Below are positions 48,839 through 60,972 of a DNA stretch of 64,000 bases, one piece after another. The number at the start of each line of letters is the position of its first letter. Position 1 is the first letter of the stretch. The notes under the pieces were generated by a model. That model was not told the DNA's origin. It saw only the letters and a program-made list of their open reading frames with translations, and searched no databases. Position numbers and translations under genes: made by a program. Source of the DNA: Sarcocystis neurona (Eukaryota; Apicomplexa; Conoidasida; Eucoccidiorida; Sarcocystidae); the NCBI GenBank assembly GCA_000727475.1, contig KL647293.1:62001-126000 (forward strand). Direction: 5' to 3'.

Positions 48839-51727
48839 TTGCAACAAGGCACAGAGGAGAGGAGAGCAGCTGCTGCGCAGGAGGCGAAAGGAAGCTGCTC
48901 CAGCGGCAGCAAGCACGTGCTGTTGTACCACGAGCAGCAGCTGCAACAAAGAATAAAGAAGGCTAGCGCAGCCACAAGAAAAGAGGACCAAGCCGACGAC
49001 TGCAGAAGCGACGGAAACAAAATAACGTGGAGAGGCGAAGATGGACGGCGGAGTTGAGAACAAGCAGCAGCAGACGTGAGAAGAAGGCGGGGAATGCAGC
49101 ACAGAGCACGCGTCGCTTGTGGTGTTGAGAAGAGCAGCTGTCCCGCGAAAAACAGCAGCGACCGCAGCAGCTGGCCTACCAGCAGCAGCGGAAAGGGCAG
49201 CTTCTTCGACGAGGGGACGATGATTCACAAAGAGCAGCCGTGGCCGCGCGGAGAGGACGCACGGGGAGTGTGGAACCAGCAGCGGCAGCAGCTGGCACGC
49301 CCGCTGCGTGACCCAGCAGCAGTGCTCCACGAGCAGCGGCGGTGAGTGTGCAGGCGCGGCAGTTGCACTAAGAACCGCAGCCCGACGGAGAGGGACCAAC
49401 GGTGAACTGCGAAGACTATTTTAAATGTACAGAGACCTCGCAGCAGCACCGCTCCGCAGGCGTGGGCATGGCGCTGGGAAGCAGAGCATTCTGTGTTTCG
49501 GAGTGGTACAAAACGACCGCGGCTGAGTCTATTCTAAGTATACGCATGTATACACATACACATGTTTACATACAAAGACACAGATCCAGATCCGTACATA
49601 TTGAAAGGGTGGTGCCGACGATACGCCCAGAGAGAAGACGACCTCGTCCTACACGGAGATCGCGGGCTGCTATTGACCCGCACACAGACGAACTGCTAGG
49701 GGGAGACAGTAACAGCTGGTCAACACACGAGGAAGCAGACGGTGGCAGGAGCGTGCAGCAGCAGGAGCAGAACTGCTCCGCGGAATACAACAGCAGGTGA
49801 GTCACACGCAGGCGCCGGCGCAGCGCTGCGCGCAGCAGCTCTCACTTCAATAGGGCAGGCGCGCAGAGGAGCGTAGAACAAGGAGGACACCGATGGAGGG
49901 GAGAGTCTGTGCTGCTGCGCACCCGGCAACAGATCTTGGAGTTCCCCGTCGCGGTGGAGGAAAAATTGTACCGGTTACTGCTGCTTTCGTGCTGAGCATG
50001 CGCACACGGTTGAGTCTGAGCATGCTGTTCGTAGACCTTGCCGCCGCCGGCGGCAGGAACTGCAGTCTGCTACATAGAAGATCGTTCGCACATGCAAAAG
50101 TTTGCTAGACGATAGAGGCAGGAAAGCAGCCGTTGTAACTGTAATCAGAGAAACGAATGTGCGGCAGCAGAGGCTCGGAGCGCGGCCAGCAGCCGCGCAG
50201 CGCGCAACGTAGAGAGGGTAACGGAAGCAGAGCCCGCTGGCGGCGGCGAATTGAATGTGCCACAGATTAAGCAGGATGGGCGCTAGAGGGGAAGGAGGGA
50301 TGGATGTATAGAACTGCATGTAAAGAAGCACGAAAATGTGGCAGCGAACCGCTGGTACGAATTGCCTGAGAAAGATCTTCAACACTGTTATTGCTGCTGT
50401 TGAGCGGCCTCCTCCGCTGAGGCCGCAATCGCTGTTGTTCGCCGTGCTGCTGCTGCAGCTCAGGTTACTGCTGCCGCGATTGCTCTCCCATCATTCAAAA
50501 GGGGCGACATGAACGAGTGAGAGAGCGTAGAAGCCCGAGAAAAATGTAAAATCACGCACGCCGCAGCAGCAAAATAACAAGCCGCGGGTGCTGGTGGTGC
50601 TCGTTGCGCCGCGGAACTGCAGCTCAAGCAGCAGCAACGGGAGGCAGCCACGGGCGCGAGCTGCGGCAGTAGCACCGCAACAGCAGAAGAGGGAAAAAGA
50701 GCTATGCAGGACGAACGAGCGGTGGAACAACAGAACCCTCACAGAAAAAAGTACTCAGAGACAGCAACTGGTGTAGTATAAATGCAGACGGTGGAAGATG
50801 AACGCAGAAAAAACCACCTACCGGTAAGCTCACGACCGACAGCGGCGCCAACGGGCGACGGCGCACTTTCTTTCCGGCTGGAGCAGGAACAGCGCGGAGG
50901 AGCAGCGGCGCAGCTGGGAGCACAGCAGCCGCTGGGAGAGGAGCACGAGAGGGCAGCAGCAACACCAGCCAGCTACACCAGCGGCGGCAGCTGCAGCAAA
51001 CGCCCCGGCTTGCTCTCTATAATCGACACACCACGGGCGCGGATACGGGATACAGACATGTGGAAGCTGGCGGCGCACAAAGGACAGGGGGAAAAAACGA
51101 GGTGGACAGCGCTGATACGTGTCAACAGCAGCTGCTACTGCGACTCGAGAAGAAACACTGGCAGCACGAGCTGCTGTGCGCGTCAGAGCACCTCTTTTCA
51201 GCTGCAGCACCCGTAGCGAGGCAAAGCAACCGCAGAAAAACGGTGTTGTGCCGCTCCGTTCTTTGACGATGAAACATCGCAGAACACGCAGCCTCGAGTT
51301 ACCAGGGCTGTTGCTTCCCTACTGCGGTTGGCCGCGTCGGACAACACCAGGAGGCGCTTCGTTCGTATTGCCGTCCGCCTTCTGCTGTTCGTACTGTGCT
51401 CTGCCGTATTGTTGGCGATGTCTGGTCGCTGGTGCCCTCTGCCATTCTTGTCCCCGTCGACGGCTACAAGAAGCGCCGCGTCACTTTCCCCGTGCGCGGT
51501 GCTGCCTAGAGGTGCTGCAGCAGCTGCAGGAGCGAGTCATCTCACCGGCAGGGCCACCACGTAAGCCAGCAGCAGCACGAATACCAGGAGTCGCGGCTCC
51601 TCGACCGTTATCAGAAGCGGCGACACTAGCCGAAGCAACAACACTTCGCGGAAGGTACAGAACCGCCGCAGCAGCAGTGGCATTAGGGAACCACCTGTCT
51701 GCTCTGCTACAACAACTGCAGCATTAG
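48839..51727 (+). CDS. Possible multi-exon hypothetical gene, + strand
   Basis: The + strand has several coding-like segments with exon-type CAG polarity: about 48839-49057 (includes HVLLYHEQQLQQRIKKASAA); about 49130-49341 (includes GSFFDEGTMIHKEQPWPRGE), followed by a strong donor GTGAGTG; about 49600-49797 (includes DPHTDELLGGDSNSW), followed by donor GTGAGTC; 50782-51216 from ATG (includes LLSIIDTPRARIRDTDMWK); and about 51520-51572 (QLQERVISPAGPP) before donor GTAAGC. Joins are not established and several segments are open in more than one frame. No domain is recognised. The gene would be head to head with CDPK3, with both promoters in roughly 48.05-48.8 kb. It could be more than one gene. 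Confidence 0.35.
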
Positions 51728-52809
51728 CAACAGGATGCAGTGCTGCGGGAGGTGCCAGCGCACTGTAACCTCAGCAACAACGTCAACCACAGGGGCAGGA
51801 GCATCGTAGGAGTTGACCTGAGCGCATGGCTCGAATTCACCGAGGTCTACGTCTTTTGTGTCGGCAGAGCAAGTACAACACCAGTAACTGCCCCTGCAGG
51901 GGGAGACGGTTGTTGTGTTACCCCAGTATGAGTCAGCCTGGTAAAGTGAGCTAAAGCGACGCTGCCAGCTGCTAGCTCTTGTCTGCGCACTGCCACGCAC
52001 ACATACGCACACGCGGGTGTAAGGGAACTTGTTGCTCCCCTGCTGCTACTGCAACGACTTGTGCTGCTACCGCGCTACTTCTATTAGTAAAAGTCTGCAG
52101 CGTTTGTGTCAGGAGACCAGCAACATCAGTAGGTGCTACGCAGATGGACGCTGTTGTACTCCTGTTACCGCCATGTGAGTCAGCGTGGTAGAGATACGGT
52201 GTGAGCCGCTAGCTCTTGTCTGCATACTGTGAGGCAAACGCGACATACGCAGAAGTAAGGTCACTTGCTGCTGCTCCTGCAGCTACTGCTGCCGCTTCTG
52301 CTTTTGCTGCGCTACTTTCACTGCCGGAGCTTCAGCTGCCGGTGCTGCGTAAATCCTCATTGCCCTCAACCTCTGAAGCCGTACGCAAGTGTAGCAACTT
52401 TCTCTTGGTCTTGTGATGCAGCGGAGTGTCGATGGCAGAATAGCAACCAGTAACAGCAACAGCGGAGCAGCTGCTTATTCCCGCCACTTGATACGCATCT
52501 TGACGTGGCTTGCGTTGTGTAGGCAAACGCCGCTTTAGTCAATCTTTGCCAGCAACAGCGCCGTACCCAACGCAAGTAGAAGTGTGTGCGGCACGTTCGT
52601 GCACAGATTGAACGATTCAGAAAGTACGTGAGACGGTGACGTAACACCAGCAGCATACGGGAGCAGCGGCAGCACAGGCAGAGGGCGGCACGCCCCCTGT
52701 CGGACACGCAAGGAAGGCAGCACCGAGCAGCAGACGGCCTAAGGCGTTCAAAAGCAGAGCGGAAGCTGTAAGGACAAGATCGACCATCTATAGACTGCAG
52801 AGGACGCGC

Positions 52810-52990
52810 TGCTCACCGTATATATATATATATGTATATTAGCACCAGCATCAGCAGCAACAACAGCAACAGCTGCAGCAGCGGCAGCAGCCTAGCAGCA
52901 ACGGGGGCAGCAGCCGCAGCAGCAGCAGGGGCAACAGCCGCGGTAGCGGGAACAGCAACGACCGCAGCTGCGGCGCCGAGACGCACAACG
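52810..52990 (+). repeat. (TA)n and last CAG-rich tract before the repeat-poor segment
   Basis: A (TA)n block at 52818-52838 is followed by about 130 bp of CAG/GCAACA triplets. After about 52,990 no CAG/CTG tract is seen to the end of the window. From 51,728 to 52,810 there are GTAGAAGT/GCTACC-type imperfect triplets and no supported gene. Confidence 0.6.
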
Positions 52991-54845
52991 TAAGAGCTCA
53001 CGTAACGGTTAATTCAAGCATGGACGGGAAGCGCTACGGTGCGCTTCCGCAGCGGCAGAAAGTGGAGGACAACTGCGCGTAACGCGATCACGGCGAGCAC
53101 CTGAAAGTACTACCCACCATTGCTATACTGAGAAGCTCTACCGTAGCGACAGCAGGCCTGCCAACGGTTCTACACGAGCAGCTTTGTTATCTAACACTCA
53201 GCCGGGAACCTCACATGGAGCAGTAATGGGTCGTAGTTTTCCGCTGCGCAATGAACCTGTGGACACTTGCACTCGCCTACTACACAGAATGGCCATCTCC
53301 CTCCAGTAATGCAGGATTTAACGCAAAAGATCGTGTGTGCGTATACGCATGCATGTGGAAGGAGCATGACCACGAGTTGTGGGGTGAGCCTGTACGCAGT
53401 TCATGCGGGTATGCACGTTAACTATGGCTGTTGCTAGATCGTAACGTAGATCGCGCGCACGCCCCAGGTAGCTCACATCGATGATGAACATAGAGACGCG
53501 CGGATGTGCAGACTTCTAGCGCCATCGAGGCGTGTTGGCGGACCCACGGAACTTCGGAACTCTGCGTACAAAATCTCGTGAAGACCTTCATTGATAAGTC
53601 AAGCACAAATGACGGACGACGAAGAAGTTGGTATCTTGGTAGGGCGTATGGCGGCATGTAGGCCCTACGGCTTGCAGCCGTAGATCCTTCAAAGTTGTAC
53701 ACGCAGTGCTGACAAGAGGCGCCGAGTGCATAGCGGTGTACGACACACAACGACCCACGAAGCTCCTCTGTACACAGGATACACAACGTACATCACTGTT
53801 GACTTTGTCACCATGAAACTCTGTCTCTCTCTCCATATATATATGTACACACATGTACACATGTGTGTATATATATGTATGTGGTATCGTTTGGGAGGTC
53901 ACCTCAACGTCCCTTCGAGGACTCGTTGAGCAGTTTGTTTTAAATTGGTGATATTGCAGAAGTAGCAGCGAATAAAGCACACGCTACGTCACCAAAAGGA
54001 ATTAACATCATCAAGTTTGACTTCTCCCGCGGTGGACGCAAAGGACGAATCTTCATATCAAGGTGATCTTGTCTCACTTGCCCCGAACTTCGCTGCTCAG
54101 CAAGCATAATAACCCGGGAAAAGTTTTCTGGTGTTCAACAGAACACTGAGGGAGAGATCTCCCAAAAACTGCCACGTGCAACGCCAACGGTATTACTGGA
54201 GCACCCCATCGCTCTCGGGCCTAAACAGCTTGGATGTATCTAATGTTAGCTGTTCCCTTCGTCTAGCGCATCAGTTATATAATTGCTGGCTGCTTTCAAG
54301 TAGGCTGGATACCTGCTTGCATCTTTGTCTGCATAGATAAAACTGCCCACCTGCATCAAAACTGCATACTACACGTGTGGCATCCTTTGTGCTGAGCAGA
54401 GTCTCTCAGCATGGCGAACGGCGGAATGCCTTCATCTGCGAACCGGTTCAGGTAGTCAGCTGGACTGTTCGTGGTAAGCGCAAAATTGTGATTCACCGGC
54501 GGACACTACGTGCAGGGGTCACCGTCGCCGTAGGACCGCTCAAGAACGTACGCCGCTGAAACAGTGATACAATTTAATCGTGCATATTTCAGGGGAAAGC
54601 GCCGTTGATCTTTTTTGCATAAAATAGGCGATCGAACGTGTCTGACTGCCAGAACTAGGCAAAGCCTCGCACGTTTTATAGGAGACTGTAAGTCCACGCT
54701 AGGTGGCCGGAGACGAACTGTGCGAAAGCGACACTGAAACTCTCATGAACCTGCCTGCGGCTTATGAAGAGTGAGCACTTGGAATCAGAGTGGCACAAAT
54801 TCGTAGAAATCTTCACAAATCTGAAGTCGAAAGGCGAGGTAGTGG

Positions 54846-55211
54846 ATGCATAACAAGACATACATAGAAAATGGGAATGCTTTGTTTACAGGCAAACGTG
54901 GAGACATAACAAGGCGAAGGCAAAGAGCAGAAAAGGCATTTCGGCGGATTGTACCGCCACCGGAAATGTTCCTTTGTATTCGGTGCTCCACAGCCTTGAC
55001 GCGCGTCGTGTATTGTGGAAAGAACGCAGAGGTCCTTACTGGCACGCACAACGCAAGATGCTTGCTGCCTTGTGGTAGTGGATCTGTTTGTGTAGTAGTA
55101 GTTGAGACTTTTTTAAAAGTCCTTCACTCCTGTGATTGCGGAGGTCTAAACAAGAGATGCCTGCTCAGTTTCCGGCCCGCAGCAACTGTATTTAGGGAAA
55201 CGGTAGACTAA
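54846..55211 (+). CDS. Possible hypothetical ORF, 121 aa
   Basis: ATG-initiated frame with a basic N-terminal third and several Cys (CIRCS, then CLLPCG and CDCGG). No domain is recognised. It is the longest ATG-started frame in 53.0-56.4 kb. A further short coding-like stretch (SETCICEDASLTSSKWSLL) lies near 55,600 before a GTAAGT donor at about 55,702. Otherwise 53,000-56,440 holds nothing I can name. Confidence 0.22.
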   Translation: MHNKTYIENGNALFTGKRGDITRRRQRAEKAFRRIVPPPEMFLCIRCSTALTRVVYCGKNAEVLTGTHNARCLLPCGSGSVCVVVVETFLKVLHSCDCGGLNKRCLLSFRPAATVFRETVD

Positions 55212-56445
55212 GCTCCCTCTCCTCGTTATACCTGAGTGTAAGCAGCTTTTCTACCTCAAAAGAAGAGGGAGAGACAGCGTTCTGCGGGTCCACTCATACA
55301 AGTTGTTGCACTCGAACTCACAAAAGCTAACTGGGGCGTGTCGGGGTCTTCAAAGGCGCGGGGAGCACAGGCTCCCAGTCACATCAACGGCTCCGCCACC
55401 GTCTTCCATGAGACATATTTTGAGGCGTTTTGGCTGCTGCCGTCTTCTCGTTGTTTCATAATTGCTGTGGAAAAGGCACCCCTCACAGGGACATTTATCA
55501 GGAACTCGCGGACGGCCAAAAATTCTGTAGTCTCGACTTGGCGTGTGCGCTTGGAGTGCAGAGAAACTCGCTACAGCCATCGCGGGAGATGACGCAGTAT
55601 CGGAGACATGCATATGTGAAGACGCGTCGCTCACGAGTAGCAAATGGTCACTCCTCGTCTTCGAATGGGCCTCGCGCACCTTTTACGAACCACCCATCGG
55701 TGTAAGTTGCCACTTTATCGTTCTCCTCCGTCAGATCCGACTAAGCTTTCCTGACGATCTGTGGCCAGCAGTTCACGAGGCTCAGGCCTTAACTGACCAG
55801 CTAGTAGTTATGAAGCGCTACGCATCAACCCCCTAAGGGGACAGCTGAGTGCAGCACAAAATGCACCGCATGTGCGTGCCGTTGTTTGGCTCTGTCTTGG
55901 CGAGTTAAGTCGCTCTTAATTACGTTATGTTTCACGTGGCTCGCGTTGGTTTTATTTTCCGCATTCTCAACCTGAGTACAATGTTTCCTGAGGCACATAT
56001 CACCAGGTGGCAGTAAACACACGCAACGTATCTCATGTCAACAATTGCGCTGCCTGCACCCGAGTAGGATACGGAGCAGGACACTCGTCATACGCCACAG
56101 GAATGATCGACACCGCTTGTTGCGTCGCTTAGTCTCCACCACTGTCTATTCGTGGCTGAAAGTGCTCGTTGTGCGTCGCGTGGTTGACAGGGCTGCCTTC
56201 AACGCCGTATACGGTAGGGCCGCGGCGGGAACATTTCAGGCGTCACAACAGACACACCACTAACACGTCAGAGTCAGGTGGTTGACACAATGAAGTAAGG
56301 TCTCAAGACTCAGGGTTAGCGGAATGCATGCTGCAGAGTTCGTCGGTCCTAACATGCTGCGTCAGATCCCACACATGCTGAATTGTCATTTGTAGCACCA
56401 GAGTCAGACGTCTGTGTGTTGTCCCAGTGGACTCACTCTGTGTAC

Positions 56446-56540
56446 AGATCCTGTGCGTAGGATCGCACAGGATCTAAAGAGCACCCAGATGGGTGCTCTT
56501 TAGATGAGACAACTGTAGCCGAAATGGGGCTACTTCGGGG
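56446..56540. other. Overlapping perfect hairpins
   Basis: Hairpin 1: AGATCCTGTGCG (56446-56457) pairs perfectly with CGCACAGGATCT (56464-56475), loop 6 nt. Hairpin 2: ATCTAAAGAGCACCC (56472-56486) pairs perfectly over 15 bp with GGGTGCTCTTTAGAT (56491-56505), loop AGAT. The 3' arm of hairpin 1 and the 5' arm of hairpin 2 share 4 nt, so the full stems compete. A weaker stem follows: GTAGCC (56515-56520) with GGCTAC (56528-56533), competing with CCGAA/TTCGG. The structure could form on RNA from either strand or as a DNA cruciform. Confidence 0.8.
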
Positions 56541-57423
56541 CTGCTTCATTCCTTTGCTTCACCGGTTAAATCCGAGAAAAACTTCCGATGCTGGCGTGTG
56601 ACTTACGGGTAGTCAGTGCACTGTCGCCCTGCTGCTGGACAACCAACAAGCTCGATTCTGAAGCGGAGTGCTGCACGAATTGCTGTCTTAAAAGTAGAGA
56701 GGAACACCTCCTGCAGGCGTGCAGGTGAATGGTGGTCGTAGTGATAGTGTGATCTTTCAATGGGTGGGAGGGAAAAAGAAAAACTTGAAAACACGGTTCC
56801 CAGCATCTCCTCCCAGTTGGCAACGCACGAGAGCAAGACGAGACAGTAGAGTGAGCTTGACATACCATCGCGCTTTTCGAAAATAGTGGAAGGCCTCACG
56901 TTCGGGAAATTTGAGAGAAATCGACCACTTAAGACAGAGATGCTCATCCGTGTGTAGACGCTGCGGAATTGTCCTTGGGCGCACAACAGAACAAGAGTTC
57001 TGTTGTGACCCAACACTGGGATGTCCGGGCACTGAGGCTCAACATCCAAGAATTCTCATAGACCGGTAGAGCTTGTGGCAGGGCCGTTTTGTGGTATGTA
57101 CAAAGTCTGACGAAAAAGTACTGACGTTGGGACAGTCCAGGGGCGAAAGCCAGGCCCCCTGCAACTGCAAGATTCTGCAGTTGTCTTTTTGCTTGACCTT
57201 GTACGAAAAAGCATGTTCTTTCCGCATCTTTGCTTCCGTTCACGCCGAAATATTGTTCAACATATTCAGCTACGGAAGCGAATGGTAGATCCCTTCCAGA
57301 AGAATACAAGGCGGCAGCGTCACTGTCAGCCGCAGGGAGTCCCCCGCTGGCCGCGACTTTCAGCGACCTGAGCTGAAGTGTCTCAACAATGGTAACGGAT
57401 TCAAATTCGGTAACCCTCCAGTG

Positions 57424-57716
57424 TGCAAAAACTGCTCCCCGTGGAGGACTCTGCGTTAACAGCAGCCGGCGGTGACACACCCAGATGGGAGCTTGACGAA
57501 GTCTTATCGTTGGTAGACTGCCAAACGATCTGCGACGCTGACCCCCAGTGCTTCTACTGTACCTGGATTCTGCAGTGTCTACCTGTTACACGAAGGCACT
57601 GCGTGGCTTCGATGGTCCAACTCAAGTGAAGGGCTCTCCCTTTTACGCCGCTGCAAACCCCTCGTATACGTCGCTAGTACGGCAGAACACTTCATACAAT
57701 CTCTACTGCGGGACCG
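57424..57716 (+). pseudogene. PAN unit 1, frameshifted
   Basis: The first half reads VDCQTICDADPQCFYCTW in one frame; the second half (SAVSTCYTKALRGFDG, ending SYNLYCG) is in the next frame. The break, a one-base loss after the TGG codon near 57567, falls between the Trp and the fifth Cys of the domain. The frame then stays open to 58057 but loses domain character after 57716. Confidence 0.65.
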
Positions 57717-58571
57717 TAAAAAGAGAATGTAATTCACCTGCAGAACTCCGCGTTGCATGCGGCAGCCTACAAGGCGAGAAGCTTGAAGACACTTGGATGC
57801 TGGGACGGCACGTAGCCGTAACCACCTTTGCTATTGTGTCCCCCATGCTACAGCTGTGCGTGGCTGTATGGCACATGCGCCTGTCATGTAAACATATTGT
57901 TGTCACCTCAGTAGCAAAGGAGTCCGACGTATGTGTGGCGACAGGGACGGCCAAGCTGGACCTGCTCTGGTGCCCCCCTCAAATTGCTGATGTATTGTTT
58001 TGCTCCGGCTTCTGCACCATTATCCTGCTTGGAGAATCATTGCTGCGTAGTGACTAAGCCTCCTTTGCACAGATAACTGATCCAGTCTCCACAACACAAA
58101 AGAGCTCACTTACTGCGATACCGCATACGTATACTATTTCAGGACAACTGCACTGCCATATAAGTATATATATATATATATATGTACACACTACTTCTGC
58201 ACACTTTGGAGGCGTCAGCTTTGTTTGCCTTCAGCGTCTAACAGCGGCAGAGTGGCGTGACCTACCTTGGTGGAACGTTCAAGACAGTCGGCGATCGTAG
58301 GGTTGTCTCTGTCAAGCTCTGTTTAAAACCAATCAGCGTTGCGCGTTCTGGACCTGAGACAAGGAACTCGAAGAATGCTATCTGAGAAGCTTGGACCTTG
58401 CATTCTTCAGACTGAAAACAGGGACAACGCTTGACGAAGTTGCAGGTCCGAAAGACTGCGCCTCACAATCTGCGCGTAAGGATACGCTTCGAATAAGGCC
58501 GACAACGTCCCAAATGCTCTTGCAGAAACCCGTGGTTGTCGCAGCTTCTTAATCTGTCGCGTAATTGCGCA

Positions 58572-58829
58572 GCGTGTCAAGAAGTGAACGTCGACAACGA
58601 GGGACAGAAACTGACAGAAGAAGAGCGCAGAAATGTGGACAGTGCAGCAGCCTGCCACGCTCTCTGCAGGTCAGTCACCGGATGCGTGTACTGGACGTGG
58701 GACTCGTCGGCCAAGATTTGCTACCCGAAGTATATTTTTGCCTTTTTCAAATGCAAAAAAGCTGCGGAAACGACCGGCCCGATACCCGGCTTACAAAATC
58801 GTGGGACGCTGAGAAGAGCAACAACGTAG
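58572..58829 (+). pseudogene. PAN unit 2, largely intact
   Basis: Opens with CQEVNVDNEGQKL after an acceptor at 58571, then CHALCRSVTGCVYWTWDSS and CYPKYIF. The expected SGPxxC end is replaced by TGPIPGLQNRG and no good donor is seen before the stop, so the 3' end has decayed. Confidence 0.65.
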
Positions 58830-59026
58830 GGATCGCTACACCATGAAGGTCTACCACCACCAAGTTCTTCGTTCTGCTTACCTGCAAGGGGCATCCACAG
58901 TCTCACCGAATGAAAGTAGAATCGACATTACTTTGTTGCGGGCCGGGTACGTAACGGTGAATGCACTACTCTTGACAAAAATTACAGGTTTTAATGCCGC
59001 TCGCAACCACGCGCATATGCTTGCAG

Positions 59027-59254
59027 ACTCCGTGGAGTGGAACGTGTACTACGACGGACATGATACAGCAAGAGCCGGTTCCTCAGCGAAATGCCAAAGG
59101 GCATGTCAGCGAACACCTGGATGCAGCGTTTGGAGTTAGAGAATCTCCTCGAACAGTTGCTTCTTGAAGAGGGAACAGGCACTGCGGGGGCTTAAAGGTG
59201 ATGCCACAACAATGGAGGTAGTCTCACGGCCGGTATTTTGCCCGTCAAACACAG
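59027..59254 (+). pseudogene. PAN unit 3 with in-frame TAG
   Basis: Exon-like block in phase 1 at both ends (acceptor 59026, donor G|GTAATC after 59254), 228 nt. It reads CQRACQRTPGCSVWS, then TAG (59137-59139), then continues in the same frame to NSCFLKREQ and VSRPVFCP. The stop sits where other units have Trp. Confidence 0.7.
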
Positions 59255-59502
59255 GTAATCCTAACTGGGGAAGTAAACGAGAATTCTGCTTTATACTGCG
59301 ACCTCGCAGGTAAATCACTATCCCCCCAACAGTACCTGAAACTGTCACGTTAGGACAGCCCCTGGCACAACGGCGTACAAATTGAGGCTCAACCATATTC
59401 TAAAGTCTTGCGAGGTCACGCAATCGCGCTAGCAAGGTATTAGAATGTTACGACACCCGGCCTAGGCAGTCTTCTTTTGATTGTTCTTTCTCTGACCTGC
59501 AG

Positions 59503-59784
59503 ATTGTCCTGAATTCGACTCGGAATATCTCGACCGCGGCGTAAGTCGGCTTGCGCGAGAGGAAACGTTTGAAGATTGCAGTAAGCACTGGAGAACAGCC
59601 TCACTGTGCTTCGACTGTACGTGGGAGGGCTAGTTCCGTAGGTGTACTCCAAAGAATCGATTTGCCGCCGTCAAAAAAAGCCAAACTGCTTCTTCCGTTG
59701 GCAAGGTTTGAGGTCCAAAGCAATGCGACTCACATCGTGAAGGCCGATGCTAGCCTTCAGCTAGTAGGCAGCGCAGACGCAGCC
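59503..59784 (+). pseudogene. PAN unit 4 with in-frame TAG and probable compensating frameshifts
   Basis: Begins after an excellent acceptor (TTCTTTCTCTGACCTGCAG). It reads DCPEFDSEYLDRGVSRLA, then CFDCTWEG, TAG (59631-59633), FRRC. Beyond that the plausible continuation moves to another frame (ARFEVQSNATHIVKADASL). Total length keeps phase 1 into unit 5. Confidence 0.6.
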
Positions 59785-59841
59785 GTATAAATTGGCTGTT
59801 TTACTACGCCTTCTTCCACTGGTTATCGTGTGGGTTTGCAG

Positions 59842-60087
59842 AGGAGTGCTACGAAGTCGGCGTTCACTACATGGGCTACGCCTTGAAAGAAGTTTTGTCA
59901 GAGAAGTTACAGTCGGTCACAGGCTGTCACGCCGCATGCCGGCTTTCAGAGGGACACCCCTTTTGGATATGGGAAGGGCAGAGTGGAGGCTGCTACACGG
60001 CGGACGTTCACACCAGAGCCAAGCTTCTACCCGACGGCAGTGCAAGTCGCACAGTGTCTGGCCCCAGAGCTTGCCCGGGATCGACAG
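59842..60087 (+). pseudogene. PAN unit 5, intact exon in a decayed array
   Basis: 246-nt exon, phase 1-1, acceptor 59841 and donor G|GTACAC. It reads ECYEVGVHYMGYALKEV, CHAACRLSEGHPFWIWEG, CYTADVH and VSGPRACPG, with all expected Cys. This is the best preserved unit. Confidence 0.7.
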
Positions 60088-60227
60088 GTACACGGTTTGA
60101 CACCATTTGTGTCTATTGTCTCAAAATCTTAGGGCGTACGTCGCCGTGAGACCACACGCAGCAAAGAGATTCGCTCACAGCTGCATTTTTTTTTCCTTTT
60201 TGAATTCTCGGCGTTTCTGTTGCACAG

Positions 60228-60462
60228 TCTGCGAGAGGCAGGAAACGGAGTATATTGGCCTTGTGCCACAGCCGCACGATCCCTTCAGATCCCATCTTAA
60301 ATATTAACAAACTCTGCAGACAACTCAAAGGCTGTCAGTTTTGGACATACCTCACAGAGACCCAGGCGTGCCTTCTTTACGGCAAAAACCCATTTGGCCC
60401 GTTTCAGCATGCCCCTCCAGTCTCCGGTCCTCTGGGCTGCCAAGGCAGAATGAAGCCTCCAG
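60228..60462 (+). pseudogene. PAN unit 6, frameshifted
   Basis: Begins VCERQETEYIGLVPQPHD after a long pyrimidine-tract acceptor, then loses frame between about 60275 and 60300. It resumes as LCRQLKGCQFWTYLTETQAC and PPVSGPLGCQG. At the expected donor the sequence is AAG|GCAGAA, so the GT may be lost. Confidence 0.65.
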
Positions 60463-60552
60463 AGTTAAACTCCTTCAATAGTGTGCACAGCATTCCCGTT
60501 TGCGCCCACTTAAATGTAATCTGCGTGCTGTACGTATAACCTGCACGTGCAG

Positions 60553-60789
60553 ACACTGCGGAAACGTGCCAGCATTTATGTGCCCGAGAAGAAAAATGTG
60601 CATACTTCTCCTACACCATCGACACGAAGTGCCATCTGTTGCCACCTTTTTGGGCCTGGGGGGAGCCGCTGGAGAAGCCCCTGACAGCTGCCGTTTCTGG
60701 ACCTCCTACGTGCTGCAAGCAGTCCAGCTGCAGCCCACCTTCACAACTGAATCACACACCGCGACCCCGTCCGATCTTGGTCAAGTAGT
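60553..60789 (+). pseudogene. PAN unit 7, 5'-truncated
   Basis: An open, phase-1 segment without its own ATG: TAETCQHLCAREEKCAYFSY, then CHLLPPFW and VSGPPTCC. The first third of the domain (leading Cys) is missing. The frame ends at TAG 60787-60789. Confidence 0.6.
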
Positions 60790-60972
60790 GCCACTGGCTG
60801 AACACTCTTCACACAGCCAGTGCTCGAATGTTTGACCTCCTTTCGGCATGGGGTGGTGATTCAAGGCCGTTGTCTCACTCTTCAGTAAACCTTAAACAGC
60901 ATGACCTCACGGCTGATGTTCCGCGTGGTACTGAAGTATGTTCAGTTGGAACATCTGTTCTTTCTTTCACAG

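Noticed and set aside
56944..57480. 178-codon - strand open frame
   Set aside because: It begins without an ATG, has no recognisable domain, and overlaps the start of the + strand PAN array; chance openness is sufficient.
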